A stretch of DNA of 47,808 bases from an uncultured Lachnospiraceae bacterium (GTDB lineage: Bacteria; Bacillota; Clostridia; Lachnospirales; Lachnospiraceae). The notes beneath the pieces were generated by a model. That model was given only the letters and a program-made list of their open reading frames with translations. It was not told the origin of the DNA and did no database searches. Made by a program: the position numbers and the translations under genes. Below are positions 1 through 7,108 of the stretch, piece by piece (within the stretch, counting starts at the first letter, position 1; each line of letters opens with the position of its first letter). The DNA is taken from positions 1-47,808 of the forward strand of contig CACXEU010000062.1 of assembly GCA_902766735.1 (NCBI GenBank). Reading direction: 5' to 3'.

Positions 1-543
1 GAAGACGTATTCACAATCACAGGTCGTGGTACTGTTGCTACAGGTAGAGTAGAAAGAGGAACACTTCACATCAATGATGAAGTAGAAATCATCGGTGTTA
101 AGGAAGAAACACAGAAGACAGTTGTAACTGGTATCGAAATGTTCAGAAAGCTTCTTGACGAAGCTCAGGCTGGTGATAACATTGGTGCTCTTCTTCGTGG
201 TATCAACAGAGACCAGATCGAAAGAGGACAGGTACTTGCTAAGCCAGGTAGCGTAACTTGCCATAAGAAGTTTACAGCTCAGGTTTACGTATTAACAAAG
301 GATGAAGGTGGACGTCATACTCCTTTCTTCAACAACTACAGACCACAGTTCTACTTCAGAACAACTGACGTAACTGGTGTTTGTAACTTACCAGCAGGAA
401 CAGAAATGTGTATGCCTGGTGATAACGTAGAAATCACTGTAGAACTTATCCACCCAATCGCTATGGAACAGGGTCTTGGATTCGCTATCCGTGAAGGTGG
501 TAGAACAGTAGGTTCTGGTAAGGTTGCTACAATTATTGAATAA
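1..543 (+). CDS. tuf: Elongation factor Tu, C-terminal part (5' end outside window)
   Basis: The open frame runs in from the left edge and ends at TAA 541-543, giving the last 180 residues of EF-Tu. They cover domain 2 ([13 protein letters not shown] near the start) and domain 3 (ending [14 protein letters not shown]). EF-Tu is the GTPase that delivers aminoacyl-tRNA to the ribosome; the G domain lies outside the window. The sequence is highly conserved and has the balanced codon use of a highly expressed housekeeping gene, unlike the AT-rich genes to its right. It marks the chromosomal side of the element junction. Internal ATG codons, for example at 139, are not starts. Confidence 0.98.
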   Translation, partial: EDVFTITGRGTVATGRVERGTLHINDEVEIIGVKEETQKTVVTGIEMFRKLLDEAQAGDNIGALLRGINRDQIERGQVLAKPGSVTCHKKFTAQVYVLTKDEGGRHTPFFNNYRPQFYFRTTDVTGVCNLPAGTEMCMPGDNVEITVELIHPIAMEQGLGFAIREGGRTVGSGKVATIIE

Positions 544-564
544 TCAATAAAACCTAGTATTTAT

Positions 565-600
565 GGGCATTCCCGAGAATTTCGGGGGTGCCTTTTTTTT
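565..600 (+). terminator. Rho-independent terminator of tuf
   Basis: A GC-rich hairpin (left arm GGGCATTCCCGA, right arm TTCGGGGGTGCC) follows the tuf stop codon by about 20 bases and runs into eight T residues. This is a standard intrinsic terminator that closes the host transcription unit just before the foreign DNA. Confidence 0.93.
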
Positions 601-603
601 CGT

Positions 604-663
604 CAAATTGCACAAAGGCAGGTGAGCGGTGCCAAAACGGTGCCAAAAATGTAGCCACGGAGT
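604..663 (+). pseudogene. Possible remnant of an integrase gene 3' end / att-like repeat copy 1
   Basis: Read in one frame this stretch gives NCTKAGERCQNGAKNVATE followed by TAA, which looks like the tail of a tyrosine recombinase. It contains an internal near-duplicate, GGTGCCAAAACGGTGCCAAAA (627-650). A similar block recurs at 2418-2440 on the other side of the HEPN gene. I infer a scar of an earlier element, or the attachment repeat, directly downstream of tuf. There is no catalytic sequence, so only the tail resemblance supports the call. Confidence 0.35.
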
Positions 664-902
664 AATATTGGGGTGGTCGAATTACGTTTTTTATATGTTT
701 AAAATTTTTCTTTTTCATAATATAATAAGATTTGATCTATTAAATAAGGAAAAATTAGAGTATTGAACGGTTATGTGTTGGATGAAATACAACCTTTAAG
801 ATGGATATTAATTGTGAGATCTAAGTTGGTTAATTAATAATAAAGTTAAGAAATAATGAGTTGCGATATAAAACATATTTGATTTTTAAAGTGAGGGAAA
901 AG

Positions 903-2378
903 ATGCAAAAAGAAGAATTAACACCGGTAGAAATGTCTAATAATATTGAAGAAAAATTGATAGAGGAAATTATACCATTATCTAAAAAGAAAGACAATGT
1001 GGAGTTATCAATCGTTAGTTATCTTTTTAAACAATTGGGAATTAATGATGATCAATTGTCCGAAGATAGAAAAGAACTGATACTAAGAAATTTTATACAT
1101 TTAATATGTCAAGTGCTTGATGACATGAATACCATTGAAGATAGACTAGCGGAATACAAAGCTGAGTATGCAATGCTGGAGAAAGTTAAAACAAATGAAG
1201 CCGAATATAGGCGTAGAAAATTGAAATATTTTGTTGAGTTAAACGAGAAAGCACAGAAGGATATTATTACTTTTTTTATCGATGACATTGCAGAGTATTT
1301 GATTGAAGTTGACTATGACACTTTACAAAGAGAAATTAACAGTGATGGCTGGGGGATGATGTACATCAATCGACGTTATTTGTTTGCTCAGGTATCAGAA
1401 TATTATGATGTAGATTTTGACTATTCTACAGTTGTGAAGATATCACAGTTACCTAATATTAATTGGACCGATGGACCAGCAATAGAAAAGAAATACATAG
1501 AAATGCGTAAGAATAATAAGGAACAATACTTTGCTGAAATTAAGAAGTTGATTAATCAGAATAATGTATTGGAAAATATGAAGAGAGTTATTGAAGTAAA
1601 TTATCACTTACACATGCGATGCGAAATATTTACGGATCTTGCGCGCTTATATGAAGAAAAGCATTATCAGTCTTTTGTCGCACTAGGTTTACTTCAACTT
1701 GAAGGTCTTTTTTATGATATATGCTCAATCCGATATGAGGATAAAGAGAATTCAGGATCATTAGTAGAAAAGGCAGAGAAAGCACTTAGTGGAAAAAATG
1801 AAATTAGCTATATGAGATACTATCCATATTTTGCATTTGATGTTCCTATTAAAAGAAATGAAATAGCGCATACAGGATTAATTAAATCCCAAAAACTTGA
1901 ACAGTTGGCAAATGAATTGCTTCTTGATCTTAATGCTGTAGTGAATATGGCGAGCATGGAAAGTAATGGGAAATTTAGAGTATTTATAATAATCAATGAG
2001 GCTCTTTTAAAGGATGATTTTTCTAATGCGGGAGAAAAAAACGGGACACTTGTTCGGGAATTATTTGCAAATAGAATTATTGCTCCGGATTCCTTTTGGG
2101 ATATGTTGAAAAGTCCTAAACAATTTGAGGATGAATTAGAATTTTATAAGAGAGATGATATCACAGAGGGATATTCTGATATACCAACTATTGTGAGGAA
2201 TATATCTGATATGGTATATCAGCTACCGTTTTGGCATGAAATGGTAAATATTCTAAAGGACAAAACTAGAAATGATGATATGAATAAATTTTTGCTTAAA
2301 ATGGCAAAAAATTATGTAAATGTCCTAGATAAAGATTCTAAGAATATGTGTATTGAGATATTAAAAGCATTAAAATAA
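903..2378 (+). CDS. HEPN-motif protein, probable defence or toxin-like cargo
   Basis: A 491-aa protein not assigned to a named family. The ATG at 903 is chosen because GAGG lies about six bases upstream; an in-frame ATG at 861 lacks an RBS. The N-terminal half is charged and helical, with a likely coiled coil (EDRLAEYKAEYAMLEKVK). The middle holds a helical segment (SFVALGLLQLEGLFYDI) followed by RNEIAH at residues 318-323, the R-x4-H signature of HEPN domains. HEPN proteins are often RNases in abortive-infection and toxin systems. The gene is much AT-richer than tuf, stands alone, and sits between two integrase-tail-like repeats at the element boundary, which suggests acquired cargo. RNase activity is inferred from the motif only. 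Confidence 0.55.
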   Translation: MQKEELTPVEMSNNIEEKLIEEIIPLSKKKDNVELSIVSYLFKQLGINDDQLSEDRKELILRNFIHLICQVLDDMNTIEDRLAEYKAEYAMLEKVKTNEAEYRRRKLKYFVELNEKAQKDIITFFIDDIAEYLIEVDYDTLQREINSDGWGMMYINRRYLFAQVSEYYDVDFDYSTVVKISQLPNINWTDGPAIEKKYIEMRKNNKEQYFAEIKKLINQNNVLENMKRVIEVNYHLHMRCEIFTDLARLYEEKHYQSFVALGLLQLEGLFYDICSIRYEDKENSGSLVEKAEKALSGKNEISYMRYYPYFAFDVPIKRNEIAHTGLIKSQKLEQLANELLLDLNAVVNMASMESNGKFRVFIIINEALLKDDFSNAGEKNGTLVRELFANRIIAPDSFWDMLKSPKQFEDELEFYKRDDITEGYSDIPTIVRNISDMVYQLPFWHEMVNILKDKTRNDDMNKFLLKMAKNYVNVLDKDSKNMCIEILKALK

Positions 2379-2417
2379 GTTTCAAAGTTGTTTGATTTAT
2401 TATCCCTAAAGAATGAT

Positions 2418-2440
2418 CGGTGCTAACGGTGCCATAAAAG
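2418..2440 (+). repeat. Att-like / integrase-tail-like repeat copy 2
   Basis: CGGTGCTAACGGTGCCATAAAAG closely resembles the block at 627-650 and is in direct orientation. The frame through it reads GANGAIKETPAS, again like the tail of an integrase gene, and is immediately followed by a terminator. Together the two copies bracket the HEPN gene. Confidence 0.4.
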
Positions 2441-2443
2441 AAA

Positions 2444-2477
2444 CTCCAGCAAGTCTTTCTGCTTGCCGGAGCTATTT
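2444..2477. terminator. Bidirectional rho-independent terminator between HEPN gene and Xre repressor
   Basis: CTCCAGCAAG pairs with CTTGCCGGAG around an 8-base loop. One A/C mismatch on the plus strand becomes a G-U pair on the minus strand. The stem is followed by TTTTTT on the plus side and by a T-rich stretch on the minus side, so it can end the convergent HEPN and repressor transcripts. Confidence 0.8.
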
Positions 2478-2500
2478 TTTGTGGTTTAAATTCTATAATA

Positions 2501-2983
2501 TTACCATTCTTTTATCTGTCCTATTTTTTCTGCCCTTTCTGAATCTTTGTGATATTTCAACTTTAATTGTATGGTATCAACAATTTCTTGTCTTGATTCG
2601 TCATCTAATGAACAATAAGAACGAAGCAATTTGTCAAAATCAGCCATATTGTCTATTCCAAATTCTGATATAAGAGGATAGAGTGAATCTTTTATATAAA
2701 GTTTGAGACGGTTATCTTTTATTGTTTCATTTATTGATGAAGAACTATTAAGTATTTCATCAATTGGTAACATTTGGTTGGATAAAGGACTTGTTGAACA
2801 GATTTCGTTCACATTGACATTTAATACGTTAGCCAATTGCAATCCAAAGTCAAAACGTATATTGGAATCTTTTTGAATAGCAGTGTATAACGTCGTAGGA
2901 CTAATTCCTGCTTCTTTTGCAACTTTTCTAACACTTGTGCCTTTATTCTCAATTATTTCTTTTAATCTTTTTCCATCACCCAT
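2501..2983 (-). CDS. Xre/HTH-type transcriptional repressor of the element
   Basis: A 160-aa protein. Residues 5-60 form a Cro/C1-type helix-turn-helix (LKEIIENKGTSVRKVAKEAG then ISPTTLYTAIQ). The C-terminal 90 residues are helical and unassigned. It is transcribed away from the xis-int pair, with about 240 bases between them holding three copies of a 17-bp inverted repeat. This is the layout of ICE and phage immunity repressors such as ImmR of ICEBs1, which keep excision genes silent until induced. No separate metalloprotease (ImmA-like) gene is visible next to it, so how it is relieved is unknown. It ends at the shared terminator 2444-2477. Confidence 0.82.
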   Translation of the reverse strand: MGDGKRLKEIIENKGTSVRKVAKEAGISPTTLYTAIQKDSNIRFDFGLQLANVLNVNVNEICSTSPLSNQMLPIDEILNSSSSINETIKDNRLKLYIKDSLYPLISEFGIDNMADFDKLLRSYCSLDDESRQEIVDTIQLKLKYHKDSERAEKIGQIKEW

Positions 2984-3012
2984 AAGTATGCTCCTTTTTC
3001 ATATATTTTGAA

Positions 3013-3171
3013 ATTACGAAAATCATAAATATATTTTATCATAACATATTCATTACAAATATAAAAGAAAAATCTTTAAAGAGTGTGTTTACGAAAAAAG
3101 TAAAGCTGTAATGAACGAAATATTGACAATGAATAAAAATGATGATATTATAAGTTTACGGAAAACGTAAA
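3013..3171. promoter_or_regulatory. Divergent control region with three 17-bp operators and the xis-int promoter
   Basis: Three sites share the form TTTACG-N5-CGTAAA: 3155-3171 is perfect, 3088-3104 has one mismatch, and 3013-3029 has one mismatch in each arm. Centres are 75 and 67 bp apart. A good promoter, TTGACA at 3123-3128 and TATTAT at 3146-3151 with a 17-bp spacer, reads toward xis. The perfect operator lies just downstream of its -10 box, where a bound repressor would block initiation. The Xre protein encoded next door is the obvious ligand (inference). Confidence 0.72.
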
Positions 3172-3226
3172 TGTGACAAAAAAAGAAAGCGTAATCCGAT
3201 TTGAAGCACGAAAGGAGGTTGAACAT

Positions 3227-3409
3227 ATGGTCAAATCTAAATATATGATGAGTGTCGATGATATAGCTAAGGAAGTTTCTTGTTCAAAATCATTGGCTTA
3301 TAAAATTGTAAAACAATTAAATAAAGAATTATCCGAACAGGGATACATTACATTTGCAGGTCGTATTCCAAGAGCATATTGGGAAACCAAAATGTATGGA
3401 TATAGATAA
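3227..3409 (+). CDS. xis: Small helix-turn-helix protein, probable excisionase
   Basis: A 60-aa protein starting at ATG 3227, chosen because AAAGGAGG stands seven bases upstream. A GTG at 3173 in the same frame overlaps the operator and has no RBS. Residues 8-30 (MSVDDIAKEVSCSKSLAYKIV) form a winged-HTH/MerR-like DNA-binding unit typical of small excisionases. It lies 19 bases upstream of the integrase and is clearly co-transcribed. Excisionases bend the att sites so that the integrase favours excision. A simple regulatory role cannot be excluded. Confidence 0.65.
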   Translation: MVKSKYMMSVDDIAKEVSCSKSLAYKIVKQLNKELSEQGYITFAGRIPRAYWETKMYGYR

Positions 3410-3428
3410 ATAATAGAAGGAGGAAAGT

Positions 3429-4505
3429 ATGGCGTACAGAGAAAAAGACACAAAAATGTGGTCTGCCCAATGGTTTGAAACAAATGCAAAGGGTGAGAAA
3501 AAGAAGCGCAGGAAAAGAGGCTTTTCTACAAAGCGTGAAGCTCTGGAGTATGAACGTCAGAAAAAATTGAACAGTTGCAGAAGTATGGATATGAAGTTGA
3601 GCGAATTTGTAGAAGTTTATTTTGTGGATAAGCAGAATGAATTAAAGCAACGGAGTATCAAGAATAAACGGTACATGATAGAGCAACATATCATACCATA
3701 CTTCGGTCACTGTATGATGAGTGAGATTACCCCGTCACAGATTATACAGTGGCAGAATGAAATTCAAACAAAAAATTTTTCTGATTCATACCTCAGAATG
3801 ATACAAAATCAGCTGACTGCATTATTTACCCATGCATCAAAGATTTATGATTTGAGAGATAATCCATGTAAGAAAGTGAAGAAAATGGGAAACTCAGGGA
3901 ATAGAAGTTTAACATTTTGGACAATTGAAGAATACAGGAAATTTATTGATACGATTGAACCGGGAACCAGGTACTATATCATTTTTGAAATATTATTTTG
4001 GACAGGGTGCAGAATTGGAGAATTACTTGCACTGACCAAAGCAGATATTGATTATGAAAATAATCAGATTAGTATTTCAAAGACTTACTATAGGACAAAT
4101 AGGGAAGATGTCATTACGGAACCAAAGACAAAACAGTCAATCAGAGTGATTGATATTCCTAATTTCTTAAAAGAAGAAATAAAAGAATATTTTGATCAGT
4201 ATTATGAGTTCCCAAACGATGAGAGATTATTTCCGATTGTTCAGGAAGCGGTGCAGCATAAGATGAAGAGGCACATTGAAAAGGCAGGTGTAAAAAATAT
4301 CAGAGTCCATGATCTTCGCCACAGTCACACCTCATATCTTATAAATAGTGGAGTGGAGCCACTAGTGATAAAAGAAAGACTTGGACATAAGGATATTAAA
4401 ATCACATTGAACACATATGGACATTTGTATCCGAACAAACAGAAAAGTGTTGCAAATCTTCTGGATTTTCAAAATCAAAAAGCCCCAACAGAAAGTCAGG
4501 GCTAA
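3429..4505 (+). CDS. int: Tyrosine recombinase (integrase) of the ICE
   Basis: A 358-aa protein with the three usual parts: an arm-type DNA-binding N terminus (residues 1-50, WSAQWFETNAKGEKKKRRKRG), a SAM-like core-binding domain (about 55-150), and the catalytic domain. Visible catalytic residues are Arg195 (GCRIGE), His294 and Arg297 (HDLRHSH), the LGHKD histidine, and the nucleophile Tyr330 (NTYGHLYP). It catalyses site-specific integration and excision. RBS GGAGG precedes ATG 3429. Full length and intact. Its position at the left end beside repressor and Xis resembles ICEBs1 and temperate phages rather than Tn916, where int is at the right end. The attachment core cannot be read from one end alone. 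Confidence 0.95.
   Translation: MAYREKDTKMWSAQWFETNAKGEKKKRRKRGFSTKREALEYERQKKLNSCRSMDMKLSEFVEVYFVDKQNELKQRSIKNKRYMIEQHIIPYFGHCMMSEITPSQIIQWQNEIQTKNFSDSYLRMIQNQLTALFTHASKIYDLRDNPCKKVKKMGNSGNRSLTFWTIEEYRKFIDTIEPGTRYYIIFEILFWTGCRIGELLALTKADIDYENNQISISKTYYRTNREDVITEPKTKQSIRVIDIPNFLKEEIKEYFDQYYEFPNDERLFPIVQEAVQHKMKRHIEKAGVKNIRVHDLRHSHTSYLINSGVEPLVIKERLGHKDIKITLNTYGHLYPNKQKSVANLLDFQNQKAPTESQG
4481..4503 (-). terminator. Minus-strand terminator overlapping the integrase 3' end
   Basis: AGCCCC and GGGCT can pair around a 12-13 base loop. On the minus strand the stem is followed by TTTTTGATTTTG, the correct form for an intrinsic terminator. No minus-strand gene is seen to the right, so it probably stops antisense transcription from entering int. 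Confidence 0.55.
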
Positions 4506-4511
4506 AGTACC

Positions 4512-4572
4512 AAAGGATAGGTATCCGTTTGGTTTATCACAACAAATAAATTATAACAGATACCTTTCCTTT
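4512..4572. repeat. 14-bp inverted repeat after int
   Basis: AAAGGATAGGTATC (4512-4525) is mirrored by GATACCTTTCCTTT (4559-4572) with one mismatch and a 33-base loop. It is not followed by a T-run, so it is a poor terminator. It could be a protein-binding site or the first hairpin of the structured leader that follows. Confidence 0.55.
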
Positions 4573-5125
4573 AAACAATAAAAATACAGTTAAGTGTAAC
4601 TAGCACTAAAAAGGATAGCAGAAATAGCCAAAGCATACTTTAAGCGTGTTTAAGCAATAAACTGAATACTGTATGATAGCCATGCAGGGAGCGAAAGACT
4701 TCCGGCACAGCACAATGAAAACTAAATAGCAATTACAGATTTATGAATTGTGATTCATATCTTACATGGAAGTATCGATGTAAGGAGTAAAATTCTGATG
4801 CACCTATCCGGGCTGTAAATCAAGCCAAAGTATTGCGGAGAGAGTCGAAGGACTGAGAAGTGAAGATGAAGCGTACAGGATAGATTGAATGTATTCGGAA
4901 GGATAATAATCCACAGGGGAAGAGCGAAATTCCCTATCCTCGAAATGGCATGAGAGGAGATAGCAGAGCAAAAAAGCAAAGCGTCGTGAACGCCAAGAGC
5001 GGCTTGTCTGTAATTCCCGGTGTACTGGGCGATGAGGAGATTTCAAAGGAAATCAAGTACACATACATAGTTAAAACCCACCAATAGTAACTAACTATGA
5101 ATACAGAGAGAAAGGAGAGACATCA
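4573..5125 (+). other. Non-coding region with a chain of hairpins upstream of the ICE operon
   Basis: About 550 bases with no convincing gene. Pairings visible by eye include TATGAAT/ATTCATA (4742-4759), CTTACAT/ATGTAAG (4761-4784), AGGGGAA/TTCCCT (4915-4935), CTATCCTC/GAGGAGATAG (4934-4963) and GATTTC/GAAATC (5039-5054). The AGGGGAA and CTATCCTC pairings overlap by two bases and may be alternatives. The region ends in the RBS of the next gene. It may be a long structured leader RNA, a regulatory RNA, or a replication/transfer site. Short minus-strand open frames inside it have no RBS and no recognisable protein. Confidence 0.4.
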
Positions 5126-5404
5126 GTGGGAATTAACACCAAAGGATCAGCCAAAAAGAAATCAAATAAGAAAATGGCAGATCCAAAAGAAAAGCTGGAG
5201 CGAGAATTAAGAAGTTGTATGCGTTGTAAGTTCTTCTATGGACATAATAATCAATGCATCAATAATAAGAAGTGCTCCGGAAGAATGACAGAAACAGAAA
5301 AAGCTGCTCTTGAAGAAAAGAAAAAAAGTAAATGTTATGGTTGCCCTTATGGAAAAGGAAAAGGTTATTGCTTTCCGTGCATGAGGGAACTATTAGGAAT
5401 GTAA
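5126..5404 (+). CDS. Cysteine-rich, probably zinc-binding small protein
   Basis: A 92-aa protein from GTG 5126 with AAGGAGAG upstream. The first 25 residues are Lys-rich. The rest carries Cys pairs typical of zinc ribbons (CMRCKFFY, CINNKKC, CYGCPYGKGKGYCFPC). It is the first gene after the structured leader and precedes the partition pair, so it may be a DNA- or RNA-binding regulator of the element. I do not recognise a named family. Confidence 0.6.
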   Translation: MGINTKGSAKKKSNKKMADPKEKLERELRSCMRCKFFYGHNNQCINNKKCSGRMTETEKAALEEKKKSKCYGCPYGKGKGYCFPCMRELLGM

Positions 5405-5439
5405 CTAAAATACATATTTGATTATGAAGGAGAGATATT

Positions 5440-6357
5440 ATGGAAGAATTAGAAATCATTGCAATCGATCATGGATGGAGTCTGGTAAAAACTCCGTCAA
5501 CAGTATTTGTATCAGGCATTAAAGAAATAACTACGGAACCCGCACTAAAAGATAACCTGCTCTTATACAAAGGCAAGTATTACAGAGTCGGTGGAAAGAG
5601 AATGGAAGTCAGACCGACAAAGGTTATGGACGAAACATATTATCTTTTGACATTAGCAGCGATTGCAAAAGAATTAAAGTTAAGAAATAAGAAAAAAGCA
5701 AAAATCTATCTTGCAGTAGGACTTCCAATATCAAGATTCGGAGCAGAAAAGAAAGATTTTATTTCTTATCTGTCAAAGGACAAGGAAATATCTTTTGCAT
5801 TTGAAGGAGAATATTACTCAATTGTTATTTGTAAAGTATCAGTGTATCCACAGTGTTATGCAGCAGTAGCTGATAAGTTAATGGCATATCGCAGGCGACA
5901 GTTGATTGTAGATATTGGCTCATGGACATTGGATCTGATGCCGATTGAAGATATGATTCCGGATGAAGGTGATTGTTTTACACAGGAGATGGGACTGATT
6001 ACCTGTATGCGTTCTATTAATGAGGAATGTGTCAGGAAGCTAAATGGCGAAATAGTGGAATCGGATATTCAGTATATTATGAGAACCGGTGAGAGCGAAC
6101 TTCCACCAGAATATACGGAAATTGTGGTTAAAGGATTGAAAAAATTTGCAGAGACTGTGTTTCAGGTGATTCGCGAACACAAATACAATCTGGAATTAAC
6201 ACCAATAACATTTGTTGGTGGTGGGGCAACAGTAATGAAATTGTTTAGTGGTAATACAGGAAGCAATATCAGTTATATTGAAGATGTCAGAGCCAATGCT
6301 AAGGGATATGAATTTTTGGCAAAGGTAGCTTTGATGAAAGATAGTAGAAAGAGGTAG
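5440..6357 (+). CDS. parM: ParM/StbA-like actin-type partition ATPase
   Basis: A 305-aa protein with the actin/Hsp70-fold signature of ParM-type plasmid segregation proteins. The phosphate-1 loop is near the start (IIAIDHGWS), a conserved GLPISRFG segment is near residue 100, phosphate-2 is VDIGSWTLDL near 165, and the adenosine loop is FVGGGATV near 265. ParM polymers push apart DNA copies bound by a ParR adaptor. The next gene begins five bases later and is a plausible ParR. On an ICE such a system stabilises the excised, replicating form. RBS GGAGAG precedes ATG 5440. Confidence 0.83.
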   Translation: MEELEIIAIDHGWSLVKTPSTVFVSGIKEITTEPALKDNLLLYKGKYYRVGGKRMEVRPTKVMDETYYLLTLAAIAKELKLRNKKKAKIYLAVGLPISRFGAEKKDFISYLSKDKEISFAFEGEYYSIVICKVSVYPQCYAAVADKLMAYRRRQLIVDIGSWTLDLMPIEDMIPDEGDCFTQEMGLITCMRSINEECVRKLNGEIVESDIQYIMRTGESELPPEYTEIVVKGLKKFAETVFQVIREHKYNLELTPITFVGGGATVMKLFSGNTGSNISYIEDVRANAKGYEFLAKVALMKDSRKR

Positions 6358-6361
6358 TGGC

Positions 6362-6796
6362 ATGGAGAAAAAAGACAATGGCATTTATCATCATTTAAGG
6401 CTTAGTGCAAACAATCCTGAACATATGAAAGTTCATAATGCACTGATGGATTTGAATAAAGAAATATATAAATCAAAAAACCAGTTTATTTTTGAGGCTT
6501 TACTTTTTTACATAGATGCGTTGGAAAAGAACCCGATGATACGAAATGGGAATCTAAAGCTACCTGACAGTGATATGCTGATTACCAAAAGTGAAATGGA
6601 TGCAGCTGTTGTATCTTTGCGGAATGATTTGACAAAATATGTCAATAAGGAAGTATTAACAACGATTATCAGCGTTATGGGAAAAAATATGAGTATGAGT
6701 ATGGTTTCGGCAGAAAATACGAACATGGGTCAGAATGAGAATAATAAGCCGGATGTGGACGAGCGTTTGATCGAATTAGCAAGTAAATGGTCATAG
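6362..6796 (+). CDS. Probable ParR-like adaptor of the ParM system
   Basis: A 144-aa protein beginning right after parM. The N-terminal half (YHHLRLSANNPEHMKVHNALMDL, then KNQFIFEALLFYIDAL) looks like a ribbon-helix-helix DNA-binding domain, as in ParR proteins. The C-terminal part is polar and probably disordered. Assignment rests mainly on position and general form. It would bind a centromere-like site and cap ParM filaments. Confidence 0.6.
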   Translation: MEKKDNGIYHHLRLSANNPEHMKVHNALMDLNKEIYKSKNQFIFEALLFYIDALEKNPMIRNGNLKLPDSDMLITKSEMDAAVVSLRNDLTKYVNKEVLTTIISVMGKNMSMSMVSAENTNMGQNENNKPDVDERLIELASKWS

Positions 6797-6806
6797 GAGG
6801 TGCAGG

Positions 6807-6962
6807 ATGGGAAGTGTTTTAAGAATAGTCGGGAAGATATTGGTATCGGAAATATATATGTTATTCAGGGTTACAGTTGGAGTATTTCAGTTAATGCTTC
6901 TCATCTTTGCGGCAGTAATGAAGATTGTTTGTTCCATTATTAAAATGGGAGAACATATTTAG
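6807..6962 (+). CDS. Small single-pass membrane protein
   Basis: A 51-aa open frame with RBS AGGAGG six bases before ATG 6807. It encodes a basic N terminus (MGSVLRIVGKI) followed by a hydrophobic helix (residues about 18-46, VGVFQLMLLIFAAVMKIVC). It is translationally well set up and follows the ParR-like gene by ten bases. Function unknown; small membrane proteins of this kind are common in Clostridia conjugative elements. Confidence 0.62.
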   Translation: MGSVLRIVGKILVSEIYMLFRVTVGVFQLMLLIFAAVMKIVCSIIKMGEHI

Positions 6963-6991
6963 TAAGTTTATAGTATAATGGAAGGAGTTAT

Positions 6992-7045
6992 ATGAACAGA
7001 ATACGAGATGAACCAAGATGTATCATCTCGTGGATTACAGAATAG
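6992..7045 (+). CDS. Putative 17-aa leader peptide
   Basis: ATG 6992 follows AAGGAG at close spacing and opens the 17-codon frame MNRIRDEPRCIISWITE. An internal hairpin (GAGATG 7005-7010 with CATCTC 7024-7029) lies inside it. It stops six bases before mutually exclusive hairpins that control access to the RBS of the next gene. Translation is likely from the RBS, but there is no independent evidence. Confidence 0.38.
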   Translation: MNRIRDEPRCIISWITE

Positions 7046-7050
7046 ATTCG

Positions 7051-7107
7051 CTGTAAGAGCGGATATGGTAAGACACGATAGCCTATCCCTCTTACAGAGA
7101 GGGTAGG
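7051..7107 (+). promoter_or_regulatory. Attenuator-like alternative hairpins upstream of the CAP gene
   Basis: CTGTAAGAG (7051-7059) is perfectly complementary to CTCTTACAG (7089-7097). An overlapping arm, CCTATCCCTCT (7082-7092), can instead pair with AGAGGGTAGG (7098-7107), which contains the GAGGG ribosome site of the next gene. The two pairings exclude each other. This is the logic of a translational attenuator: one fold hides the RBS, the other frees it. Confidence 0.5.
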
Positions 7108-7108
7108 T

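Noticed and set aside
2413..2673. 86-aa plus-strand frame opposite the Xre gene end
   Set aside because: Runs through the terminator and antisense to the repressor; only its first codons resemble an integrase tail.
4755..5046. Two overlapping minus-strand frames of 74 and 80 codons
   Set aside because: No RBS, no recognisable protein, and they cover the hairpin-rich non-coding block.
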